Origin: Planctomycetaceae bacterium
Lineage (GTDB): Bacteria; Planctomycetota; Planctomycetia; Planctomycetales; Planctomycetaceae
Length of the DNA stretch: 6,581 nt
Assembly (NCBI GenBank): GCA_015487825.1
Contig: WFOZ01001054.1
Span: forward strand, 1 to 6,581
Direction of reading: 5' to 3'
Both the position numbers and the translations under genes were made by a program. The notes under the pieces were generated by a model. It was not told the DNA's origin and searched no databases. It saw only the letters and a list, made by a program, of their open reading frames with translations. Shown piece by piece: positions 1 to 6,449 of the stretch. Each line of letters begins with the position of its first letter. Position 1 is the stretch's first letter.

Positions 1-16
1 ACCTGAGAGAGCTTTC

Positions 17-57
17 AACAGGCTCGGTTATTCTAAATAACCGGGCCTGTTTTTTTT
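17..57 (+). terminator. Rho-independent terminator of a gene left of the window
   Basis: A 16-bp stem is formed by 17-32 and 36-51 around a three-base loop. It contains a single non-Watson-Crick position (T24 opposite G44, a G-U wobble in RNA). An uninterrupted run of T (50-57) follows on the plus strand. This is the textbook shape of an intrinsic terminator, so a plus-strand gene should end at or just before position 1; its coding sequence cannot be identified from the few bases present. The minus-strand DUF547 gene converges on this site from the other side. Confidence 0.9.
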
Positions 58-126
58 AGGGGCTTTTATCAATTCGTAACAATCCGGATGGGTGGCTGAG
101 CAGCTACAAAATAGTTTAGATGATTT

Positions 127-268
127 GTAACTATTCAGCGTTGGCGTAGGGGCCGCTATTGCGGACCACGCTGGGAGGTGGATCCTGCTATTTCTGCGGT
201 GGTCCGCAATAGCGGACCCTACAAACAACATTAATTTCTGCAATAACCAAACATTGCTGAATAGTTAC
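127..268. repeat. Nested inverted repeat, REP/MITE-like intergenic element
   Basis: Two inverted repeats are nested. The outer arms are a perfect 13-bp pair: GTAACTATTCAGC at 127-139 and its reverse complement at 256-268. The inner arms are a 24-bp pair, 146-169 and 199-222, identical as reverse complements except at position 152. Each inner arm is itself a near-palindrome: the right arm holds GGTCCGC, a four-base AATA centre, then GCGGACC (201-218), and the left arm has the same form with one base changed. The 29-bp centre (170-198) shows no gene. The element starts 6 bp beyond the stop codon of the DUF547 gene and lies between two convergent transcription units. That is typical of REP-type or non-autonomous mobile elements and could also help end transcription. 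Its family, copy number and function cannot be read from one copy. Confidence 0.8.
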
Positions 269-274
269 GATGAG

Positions 275-1171
275 TTAATCATTCGGAATCGAACCGGAGC
301 CGAAACTGACGTGATCTCCTCTGGAAGAAGCTTCTTTGTCCTGGCTGTTTAACGCCCAGTCATACTTGAAATAGGCGAGTTCAACCTGCCCTGCTAATAC
401 TTGTTCCAGACCGGTTTTGGTCGCCGGGTCTTTCACGCGGGGAAGAAGAAAGGAAACAACGCCATAGTTTCCGCCGAAATCGTCCCTGTACCACTTGAGA
501 ATACTGCTTAGATAAAGTTTCTTCTCTTTAGGAACGTACTTCACATATTCCGGGTTATTGGCAAATGAGTTCGCCTGATCTTCCAGTTGTCCGTTCAATC
601 GATCTGCGACATACGCTTCCGGCCTGATTTGTGGGCAACTTTTTGCCGCACAGACCAAAGCCATGTGAACCCGTGGATCGTGAAACTGTTCGCGAACACG
701 TTTGTGCTCCAGCGTGTTCAGAGAAATTGTTTCCCCCGCGAAAATATGCTCCTTGATATCAAAAAAATCAGTCTCTCCATTCTGTTTCAAATCGAGAACG
801 CTTCCTTTTATTTTATGAATCACAACACCATGAATCACAAACGCATTATAGGCGTTGCAGTAATAAGCGAGCTTTGCGTTGTCGGTTTTCAGGTTCTCCG
901 GATGCGCATTGGCAAGCTGCTTCAAATAGGTTTTGAAGAGAAAATCCCGCCTGAATCCCTCGTAATCGACCTGTCCATCTGCGATATAGGTTCGCAGCAG
1001 ATAATCCCAAAGGTTATGGTCGACGCCTGAGATATCGGGATGAATTTCCGGATAAGTGGGAAGCTGCGGAATCGCTCGAAACGCTTGTGCTCCGACATAA
1101 ATGGGAATCAGAAAACTGAAAGCAGCCAACCAGAGAAAGGCTCCCGAATATTCCTTTTTTGAGTTTTGCAT
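275..1171 (-). CDS. DUF547 domain protein, membrane-anchored or exported
   Basis: This 298-residue protein belongs to the DUF547 family (PF04784), whose biochemical role is not established. Residues 11-29 are a hydrophobic stretch after a short lysine-containing N-terminus, so it is probably exported or held in the membrane by an uncleaved anchor, with the rest outside the cytoplasm. Family hallmarks follow in order: a WDYLL segment (55-59) and VDYEGF (68-73); LAYYCNAYNAFVIHG (101-115); ISLNTLEH (149-156); ALVCAAKSCPQI (171-182) with conserved Cys174 and Cys179; the LSSILKWYRDDF block (221-232); and a closing YDWALN (270-275). The last 23 residues are polar, low in complexity and probably disordered. 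The start is the only Met before the hydrophobic segment; upstream there is only a weak purine-rich AGAAG. It lies 135 bp downstream of the flavoprotein/polyferredoxin gene on the same strand, so co-transcription is possible, though the gap could also hold its own promoter. The family call is firm and the function is unknown. Confidence 0.9.
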   Translation of the reverse strand: MQNSKKEYSGAFLWLAAFSFLIPIYVGAQAFRAIPQLPTYPEIHPDISGVDHNLWDYLLRTYIADGQVDYEGFRRDFLFKTYLKQLANAHPENLKTDNAKLAYYCNAYNAFVIHGVVIHKIKGSVLDLKQNGETDFFDIKEHIFAGETISLNTLEHKRVREQFHDPRVHMALVCAAKSCPQIRPEAYVADRLNGQLEDQANSFANNPEYVKYVPKEKKLYLSSILKWYRDDFGGNYGVVSFLLPRVKDPATKTGLEQVLAGQVELAYFKYDWALNSQDKEASSRGDHVSFGSGSIPND

Positions 1172-1306
1172 TTTTTGTTTCTTCTATACTTTTTCGTCTG
1201 TTTCGTTATTAACCCAAAAACCTCTGCGCGATTCAATTTCGATTTAATTGTAATCTTTCAGTGGTGATAATTTACCAGAGAGACTCCCCATCAGGCTTAC
1301 CCGTTT

Positions 1307-3490
1307 CTATGTATGCTTACGGCGATCTTTCATGCTGATATCATTAACACGCGGAATGTCCAGCGAGTTGAGGATTGGGAGTAGTATGCCTGATTGATCG
1401 CGTTCACGATTGGCCGGGTTCAGTTTTTCTGCCGGAAGATCCCCGAAGTGCAGAATTTCCATCGGGCATCTGACAATACACTCCGCACACGCGACACAAG
1501 GCGAATCTTTTAACGTGACCGGGAGTCCCTGCAGCGCCCGAGACTTAATATCGATTCCCATCTGGCAATACTGATTACAGACATTACAGTCGATACACTT
1601 GCCCGGTTCTGCGGAGATTTTGAATCGTGACCAGCGTCCCCAGAAATTCATCCAGAATGCCAGAGGGCACCAGAATCGGCACCAGATCCGTTGCCCCAGA
1701 AAAGGATAAACACCGATCGCGATCGCGCCTGATAAAAAAGTGCCGACGACAGTGTTGTAGTAACCAAGCGGGCTTTCGTAGCCCATTAAATGAAACAGCG
1801 TTGCAAAAACTGCCAGCGGAATAAAAACGTAACCGAACCGCTCCGCCCAGCGAATCACATCTCCTTTCGGGCCACGATGCCGGTAAGAACTGCCGAGCGT
1901 TTCTGCGAGTGCACCGCACGAACAGATGTGCGAGCAGTAATGTTTTCCGACCAGTAAGGTGAAAATGGGAATCACAAGAAATGTCAGCACAACCGCCCAG
2001 ACAACGCCCACAATTGCAACGATCGTCCACCAGGCAGGCTCACCTGGTTGTGCGATCGGGTCTAAATCGAACGCGGTCATATTCAACGGCCACGCATTGA
2101 GTGAGCGGGTAAGCAGCGGCGTCCACGGATTGCGTCCCCATATCGAAACCAATAACGTTGGCAGGCCCCACCAGAGTGTCCAGTTGAAAAAGATCGAAGA
2201 GAGGTTGCGCCGCCAGATGAGTCGATGTCTGTAACGAAATCCCCAATATAAACCGAATCCCAATATCGCCACGAAGTAAACGAGATAATACATCGAATAA
2301 AGATTCGCATAGCGAGGATGCATCAACATAAACAACCATTGAAATCCGGGAATAAAATGCTCCCCCGCATCAGGCAGCAGCGCAAAATACTTCGATTGAA
2401 AGTAAACCCAATACGCGAGCAGAATTCCAATGAGGCAAAACAAAACCCGCTTCGGCTTCCAGATGCCATCCAGTTCCATGCCGGTATCGAGTAGAAAATC
2501 AATCGGCGGGTTTGTGCCAATGAGCACCAGCACATAATCATTGTGGACCGTTTCTGTTTTCCCCTGAATTTTCAATTCAACAACAGAGTTTTCAATTCGT
2601 TGCACTTCCGATTGAAATAAAACCGTCAGTTTTTGTTGTGAAATTGCCTGTTCGAGAAGATCGCGGTTATCCTGTTTGAGCCGAAAGAATTCTTCGCGAC
2701 GATAGGAAATCGTCACTCGATTTGTATCCATTAGCATCAATGCTGCTTCAATGGCAGAGTTCCCGCCACCTACTATCAGCAATTCTTTTTGCTGGTAATC
2801 ATCGGGCGAATGCAAGCGGTAAACAACTTTATCGCTTTTCTCTTCGCCGGGAACATTCAGTTTGCGAGCATCGCCCTGCCTGCCGACTGCGATAATCACG
2901 TTTCGGGCAGGAAACGATTTCCCGTTATTCGTTTCGACAGAAAAACTGTGATCACATTTTTTTAGAATCCGCTTGACCTCAACACCTTCTTTGAGATTCA
3001 GCTTGTTTTTATCGATGATCTGTTCAACCATCTTAATGAACGCCGTCTTTTCTTTGTCGCCTTCAATCGAAAGTTCACTTCGGTTTTTTAATTGACGAGG
3101 TTCCGCATAAACTTTTTTCCCCGGCGGAAATCCGCGCACCGTGTTCGCGGCTTCACTCCGTTCAAGAACCGCATATCTCAGATTTCTCTTTTGTGCTTCC
3201 AAAGCTGCCGACAGACCGGCTGGCCCTGCACCGATAATCAGCAAATCCAAGGGGCCATCCTGATCAGTCTGACTGGCGTTGAATTCACCGGATGTCTCCA
3301 TTTTTTCGATGACATCAACACCATGATTAGCCGCGATTTTGACAAGCGGTATCCCCGTCACATCGCCAATCACATACAAACCCCGCACGGTCGATTGAAA
3401 ATTGTTGTCGATAATCGGAAGAATTTCCTGCGGCGGAACCGTCGCAAAATAGCCTTGCGTTTTCTTGTCCAATTTTTTGGCGTCAATCAT
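1307..3490 (-). CDS. Permuted NAD(P)H-FAD oxidoreductase fused to NapH/NosR-like polyferredoxin
   Basis: This 727-residue protein fuses a flavoprotein to a membrane iron-sulfur module. Residues 22-64 carry the FAD-contacting segment usually found at the C-terminus of thioredoxin-reductase-like enzymes (GLYVIGDV, 37-44). The FAD Rossmann motif GAGPAG is at 87-92 and the nicotinamide-nucleotide Rossmann motif GGGNSA at 241-246, followed by YRREEFFR (263-270), whose arginines suggest NADPH. No CxxC redox pair occurs in this part. Residues about 347-600 hold roughly six transmembrane segments. Cys519/523/525 (CSHICSCG) and Cys604/608 (CRFWCP) match membrane-edge cysteine motifs of the NapH/NosR/CcoG type. 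Two four-cysteine cluster sites follow, Cys632/635/638/642 and Cys665/668/671/675, the second ending in CP. The expected role is to move electrons from NAD(P)H through FAD to 4Fe-4S clusters at the membrane; the acceptor is unknown. An even helix count would place both soluble parts in the cytoplasm. The start is the first possible ATG, with an in-frame stop at 3554-3556 upstream and only a weak ribosome site. Confidence 0.88.
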   Translation of the reverse strand: MIDAKKLDKKTQGYFATVPPQEILPIIDNNFQSTVRGLYVIGDVTGIPLVKIAANHGVDVIEKMETSGEFNASQTDQDGPLDLLIIGAGPAGLSAALEAQKRNLRYAVLERSEAANTVRGFPPGKKVYAEPRQLKNRSELSIEGDKEKTAFIKMVEQIIDKNKLNLKEGVEVKRILKKCDHSFSVETNNGKSFPARNVIIAVGRQGDARKLNVPGEEKSDKVVYRLHSPDDYQQKELLIVGGGNSAIEAALMLMDTNRVTISYRREEFFRLKQDNRDLLEQAISQQKLTVLFQSEVQRIENSVVELKIQGKTETVHNDYVLVLIGTNPPIDFLLDTGMELDGIWKPKRVLFCLIGILLAYWVYFQSKYFALLPDAGEHFIPGFQWLFMLMHPRYANLYSMYYLVYFVAILGFGLYWGFRYRHRLIWRRNLSSIFFNWTLWWGLPTLLVSIWGRNPWTPLLTRSLNAWPLNMTAFDLDPIAQPGEPAWWTIVAIVGVVWAVVLTFLVIPIFTLLVGKHYCSHICSCGALAETLGSSYRHRGPKGDVIRWAERFGYVFIPLAVFATLFHLMGYESPLGYYNTVVGTFLSGAIAIGVYPFLGQRIWCRFWCPLAFWMNFWGRWSRFKISAEPGKCIDCNVCNQYCQMGIDIKSRALQGLPVTLKDSPCVACAECIVRCPMEILHFGDLPAEKLNPANRERDQSGILLPILNSLDIPRVNDISMKDRRKHT

Positions 3491-3617
3491 AGCTGGATAA
3501 TTCTCAGGATTTATGGCAAGCCGAACAGAGAGTCTGCGAGTAAACCGGCTTGTTCAGTTTTGGATGTTAACAACTTTCAGGTAAAAGACAGTGAGGTAAA
3601 TTACAAACTTGATTCCG

Positions 3618-3647
3618 ATTATAAAATTGTTTCCCGAACGGATCGAA
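3618..3647 (-). promoter_or_regulatory. Candidate promoter for the oxidoreductase gene
   Basis: On the minus strand a perfect TATAAT lies at 3623-3618. A poor -35 element, TTCGAT, lies at 3647-3642 with an 18-bp spacer. This would give a leader of about 120 bases before the ATG at 3490. Only the -10 box is good, so this is a weak prediction. Confidence 0.35.
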
Positions 3648-3711
3648 ACCAGATAAATACAACATGTGTTAAGTGATTCTCTCAGGCTGGAAAGCTTAAA
3701 TTACGATCGAC

Positions 3712-3740
3712 TACACAATGGGAATCATGTTCGGTATGAT
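3712..3740 (+). promoter_or_regulatory. Candidate sigma-70-type promoter for the four-gene operon
   Basis: TACACA (3712-3717, four of six matches to TTGACA) and TATGAT (3735-3740, five of six matches to TATAAT) are separated by exactly 17 bp. Transcription would start near 3747, giving a leader of about 50 bases that includes the C7 and T7 runs. The position upstream of the first gene of the cluster supports the call, but consensus matching alone is not proof. Confidence 0.5.
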
Positions 3741-3796
3741 ATTTTACGGATATTTATGGTTCATTTCCCCCCCTTGTTTTTTTCTGGATAGTCCCG

Positions 3797-4660
3797 ATGA
3801 AATTGGCTCGTGTTTTGCTTCCGAATGCGGAAGTTCATGTTGCGTTACTGGAAGAAGCATCTGTTCGTGTTCTTGATATGACACAGATGGATGAGTACCG
3901 AAAACTCTCCGATATTTTGCACGCCCCCGATCCAGCCGGGTTGGCTAAATATCTGGTGCATCAGAAAATTGCACCAGTTGCGGTGGAAGAAGTTCGCTTC
4001 CTGGCTCCGGTTGATCAGCAGGATGTCTGGGCGGCAGGGGTGACGTACAAAAGAAGCCAGCAGGCGAGAATGGACGAATCGGAACATGGGGCTTCCCATT
4101 ACGATCTGGTTTACTCGGCTGATCGCCCGGAGTTGTTTTATAAAGCGAATCCTTCACAAGTTGTTTCGCCCGGCGAACCGGTACGGGTTCGAGCGGATAG
4201 CAACTGGTCGGTTCCAGAGCCGGAACTGGCGTTGATGATTACGCCTGAAATGAAAATCAGCGGGTACACGATCGGCAACGATATGTCTGCTCGTGATATC
4301 GAAGGGGAAAATCCTCTTTATCTGCCACAGGCAAAAGTTTACAACCAATCGTGTGCGCTGGGACCGGTCGTTCTTCTTGCAAACGAGCCGATTTCAATGA
4401 GCGAGACAACTGTATCACTTAAAATCGAACGAGAAAGCGAAACAGTTTTTGAAGGGGAAACCCGCCTCGATCAATTACATCGTTCACTGGAAGAACTGGC
4501 CACCTGGCTGGGGAAAGAACTCGATTTCCCGAACGGAGCGATCTTGCTTACCGGGACCGGTATTATCCCGCCGGATCAATTCACGTTGCAGAATCGGGAT
4601 GTCGTCACAATCGAGATTGCAGGTATCGGCTCGCTGGTTAACCCTGTTGTTAAAGACTGA
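3797..4660 (+). CDS. FAH-family protein, likely 2-keto-3-deoxy sugar-acid dehydratase
   Basis: This 287-residue protein has the fumarylacetoacetate hydrolase fold throughout its C-terminal two thirds. VPEPELAL (139-146) supplies Glu141 and Glu143, and NDMSARD (161-167) supplies Asp162; these are the expected divalent-metal ligands. Lys180, in LPQAK, and the LTGTGIIPP loop (251-259) complete the active-site pattern. The blocks VWAAGVTYKRSQQAR (77-91), the 'RPELFYKA' region (110-117) and EGENPLYLPQAK (169-180) resemble, from memory, archaeal 2-keto-3-deoxy-D-arabinonate dehydratase (KdaD) and related pentonate-pathway dehydratases more closely than true fumarylacetoacetases. The length also fits KdaD (about 290 residues). 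It is therefore probably a cytoplasmic enzyme that dehydrates a 2-keto-3-deoxy-pentonate-like acid, but no other sugar-acid gene is in view, so the substrate is uncertain. It is the first gene of a plus-strand cluster; the ribosome site upstream (TGGATAG) is weak. Confidence 0.88.
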   Translation: MKLARVLLPNAEVHVALLEEASVRVLDMTQMDEYRKLSDILHAPDPAGLAKYLVHQKIAPVAVEEVRFLAPVDQQDVWAAGVTYKRSQQARMDESEHGASHYDLVYSADRPELFYKANPSQVVSPGEPVRVRADSNWSVPEPELALMITPEMKISGYTIGNDMSARDIEGENPLYLPQAKVYNQSCALGPVVLLANEPISMSETTVSLKIERESETVFEGETRLDQLHRSLEELATWLGKELDFPNGAILLTGTGIIPPDQFTLQNRDVVTIEIAGIGSLVNPVVKD

Positions 4661-4680
4661 AAAGACAGGCATCATTCAAG

Positions 4681-5502
4681 GTGACAGCTCAACAGGAAGC
4701 AACGATTCGTCTTGGTCTGTTCCTGGGCGTTCTGGTTTTAATCGCAGTGATTGAATCGCTCGCTCCTCGCAAAACCAGAACATATTCGCGGATTTTTCGC
4801 TGGACAAACAATCTTGCATTGACGGCCCTTAATACCGCCGTGGTCCGGTTCGTGATTCCGCTCAGCGCGGTCGCGGTTGCTCAGATCTCGCTGCAGAAAC
4901 AGTGGGGCCTGCTTCATCTTTTCAACTTGCCAACCTGGGCGAACATTCTGATTGCGGTTGTGTCTCTAGATTTATTGATTTACTTTCAGCACGTGATATC
5001 TCATTCGATAGGAATGTTCTGGCGACTGCATCGGGTGCATCATGCCGATCACGATATTGATGTTACCACCGGACTGCGATTTCATCCGCTTGAAATTCTG
5101 CTTTCAATGCTGTTGAAAATGGCAGCGATTGTACTACTTGGAGCGCATCCGCTGGCGGTCATGATTTTTGAAGTGCTGCTCAATGCGACGGCGATGTTCA
5201 ATCATGGCAATATCAACCTTCCGATCCGGTTCGATAAAATCTTGCGGTTGATTCTCGTCACTCCGGATATGCACCGGATTCATCATTCGCAGCAACGTGA
5301 CGAAACAGACAGCAATTACGGTTTCAATCTCCCCTGGTGGGATTACCTTTTCAAAACTTATCGAGCCGAACCACGCCTCGGACAAAACGATATGAAAATT
5401 GGCTTGCCCGAATTTCCGGGTAGTGACGTGCAACGGTTGGGTGTCATGCTATTATTACCGCTGAGTAACAAGAAACAGACAGACGAGAAACAGAATAAAT
5501 AA
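4681..5502 (+). CDS. Sterol desaturase/fatty acid hydroxylase family membrane enzyme
   Basis: This 273-residue integral membrane protein belongs to the non-haem di-iron superfamily PF04116 (sterol desaturase, fatty acid hydroxylase, carotenoid hydroxylase). The histidine clusters that bind iron are present in order: HVISH (104-108), HRVHH (117-121), further single histidines at 135 (FHPLE) and 175 (FNHGN), and HRIHH (198-202). The conserved [16 protein letters not shown] block follows (212-227). Hydrophobic segments lie near 10-26, 48-70, 88-103 and 140-170. Such enzymes use O2 to hydroxylate or desaturate a lipid in the membrane; the substrate cannot be told from sequence. The start is GTG at 4681: an in-frame stop lies at 4651-4653, no ATG lies between it and the GTG, and the next in-frame Met is residue 112, inside the fold. 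An AGG at 4667-4669 is the only ribosome-site hint. It starts 20 bp after the FAH-family gene, which suggests co-transcription. The C-terminal tail is polar and lysine-rich. Confidence 0.9.
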   Translation: MTAQQEATIRLGLFLGVLVLIAVIESLAPRKTRTYSRIFRWTNNLALTALNTAVVRFVIPLSAVAVAQISLQKQWGLLHLFNLPTWANILIAVVSLDLLIYFQHVISHSIGMFWRLHRVHHADHDIDVTTGLRFHPLEILLSMLLKMAAIVLLGAHPLAVMIFEVLLNATAMFNHGNINLPIRFDKILRLILVTPDMHRIHHSQQRDETDSNYGFNLPWWDYLFKTYRAEPRLGQNDMKIGLPEFPGSDVQRLGVMLLLPLSNKKQTDEKQNK

Positions 5503-5507
5503 AAAGT

Positions 5508-6392
5508 ATGGATTCCCCGTTAACCGAACAAGGTATTTCTGATTTAGAGCCGGTTGTAAATAACCTTCCGCTGCGTGTGCTTGAACACAAAGGCCTGACG
5601 ATTGAAGGTTATTCGCGAGCTGCGGTGCAAAGTTACTGGCGCATTCCCGAATTGAAAATCGGTTTCGATATGGGAGGCACGCCTTGGTCATTCATGGGAA
5701 CGCCGACGTTTTTTCTTTCCCATGCCCATCTGGATCACATGGCTGCGTTGCCTGCATTTGTAGCACGCAGGCGGATGATGAAAATGGAACCACCCACAAT
5801 TTATCTGCCCGCGCAGGTAAAAGAAGATGTCGAACGGCTGCTGCGAGCCTGGCAGAAGCTGGATCGCGGACGCATGGCTTGCGATCTTATTCCCGTTCTC
5901 CCCGGCGAAGAATACGAACTTTCCCGCGAACATGTCGTCAGTATTGTCGAAACCAAACATACGGTCCCTTCGGTGGGGTACATCATTTGGGATCGCAGAA
6001 AAAAACTGAAGCCGGAATATCAGGGACTCCCCGGCAATCAAATTCGCGATTTGCGTCTTTCCGGAACAGAAGTCACCAACGAAGTCCGCGTCCCCCTGGT
6101 CGCCTACTTGGGAGACACCTCGCCGGCTGGATTGGATAGCTGCGATGATATTTACAAAGCGAAAATCCTCATTACCGAAATGACTTTCTTTCGCCCGGAA
6201 CATAGCGTCAAAAAAATTCATAAATTCGGTCATACTCACCTGGATGACATCCTCGCGCGGGCAGATCGTTTTGAAAACGAATTGATTATTCTGTGTCATT
6301 TCAGTACACGGTATCATACGTCGCATCTGAAAAAAGCGGTCATGAGAAAACTACCCGCTTCGTTAAAAGACCGCGTTCATTTATGGATATAG
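5508..6392 (+). CDS. RNase Z-like metallo-beta-lactamase-fold nuclease
   Basis: This 294-residue protein has the full set of RNase Z metal ligands: SHAHLDH (71-77, giving His72, His74, Asp76 and His77), His151 in KHTVPSVGY, Asp203 in YLGDTSP, His242 in GHTHLDD, and His264 in CHFSTRY. The ITEMTFF segment (222-228) and the HFSTRY ending are typical of tRNase Z, which cuts the 3' trailer from precursor tRNA in the cytoplasm. Remembered comparison places it closer to plant short-form tRNase Z than to E. coli RNase Z: the [14 protein letters not shown] block (163-176) and the LSGTEVT block (184-190) have close counterparts there. Length fits the short form (about 280-310). The typical glycine-rich flexible arm of bacterial RNase Z is not obvious between 160 and 195. 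It starts 5 bp after the desaturase stop, so it is probably in the same transcript. tRNA 3' processing is likely, but another MBL hydrolase activity is not excluded. Confidence 0.85.
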   Translation: MDSPLTEQGISDLEPVVNNLPLRVLEHKGLTIEGYSRAAVQSYWRIPELKIGFDMGGTPWSFMGTPTFFLSHAHLDHMAALPAFVARRRMMKMEPPTIYLPAQVKEDVERLLRAWQKLDRGRMACDLIPVLPGEEYELSREHVVSIVETKHTVPSVGYIIWDRRKKLKPEYQGLPGNQIRDLRLSGTEVTNEVRVPLVAYLGDTSPAGLDSCDDIYKAKILITEMTFFRPEHSVKKIHKFGHTHLDDILARADRFENELIILCHFSTRYHTSHLKKAVMRKLPASLKDRVHLWI

Positions 6393-6435
6393 TATGCACG
6401 CCACGTCTTTGCGAAAGCCTCTTGATTAAGGAACA

Positions 6436-6441
6436 GAAGGA
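6436..6441 (+). promoter_or_regulatory. Strong ribosome binding site of the M20 peptidase gene
   Basis: GAAGGA lies eight bases before the ATG at 6450. It is the clearest Shine-Dalgarno sequence in the window and fixes the start of the last gene, in contrast to the weak sites before the other genes. Confidence 0.75.
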
Positions 6442-6449
6442 ATTAATTT

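Larger units (their letters stand above)
3491..3796. other. Divergent intergenic region, 306 bp
   Basis: No convincing gene lies here. The stretch separates the minus-strand oxidoreductase from the plus-strand operon and must hold the control elements of both. It contains a TATAAT on the minus strand near 3620, a TACACA/TATGAT pair on the plus strand at 3712-3740, and two homopolymer runs, seven C (3767-3773) and seven T (3777-3783), in the predicted leader of the plus-strand operon. I see no convincing operator palindrome or riboswitch-like fold. Confidence 0.7.

Noticed and set aside
28..243. Minus-strand open frame of 71 codons across the terminator and inverted repeat
   Set aside because: It is made almost entirely of terminator and repeat sequence and shows no recognisable domain.
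127..268. CRISPR-like array
   Set aside because: There is one pair of inverted arms, not a series of direct repeats with spacers, and no cas gene is present.
587..1030. Plus-strand open frame of 147 codons
   Set aside because: It is antisense to the well-supported DUF547 gene, with no motif of its own and no ribosome site.
1584..2339. Minus-strand open frames in other phases inside the oxidoreductase gene (1584-2030, 2040-2339), considered as signs of a frameshift
   Set aside because: The main frame is continuous through all membrane and cysteine motifs, so there is no break to explain.
3092..3676. Plus-strand open frame of 194 codons running into the divergent intergenic region
   Set aside because: Most of it mirrors the flavoprotein N-terminus; its composition is rich in Arg, His and Phe, it has no domain, and it ends in the control region.
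5688..6326. Minus-strand open frame of 212 codons
   Set aside because: It is fully antisense to the RNase Z-like gene, whose metal motifs prove the plus-strand frame; the antisense product has no recognisable domain.
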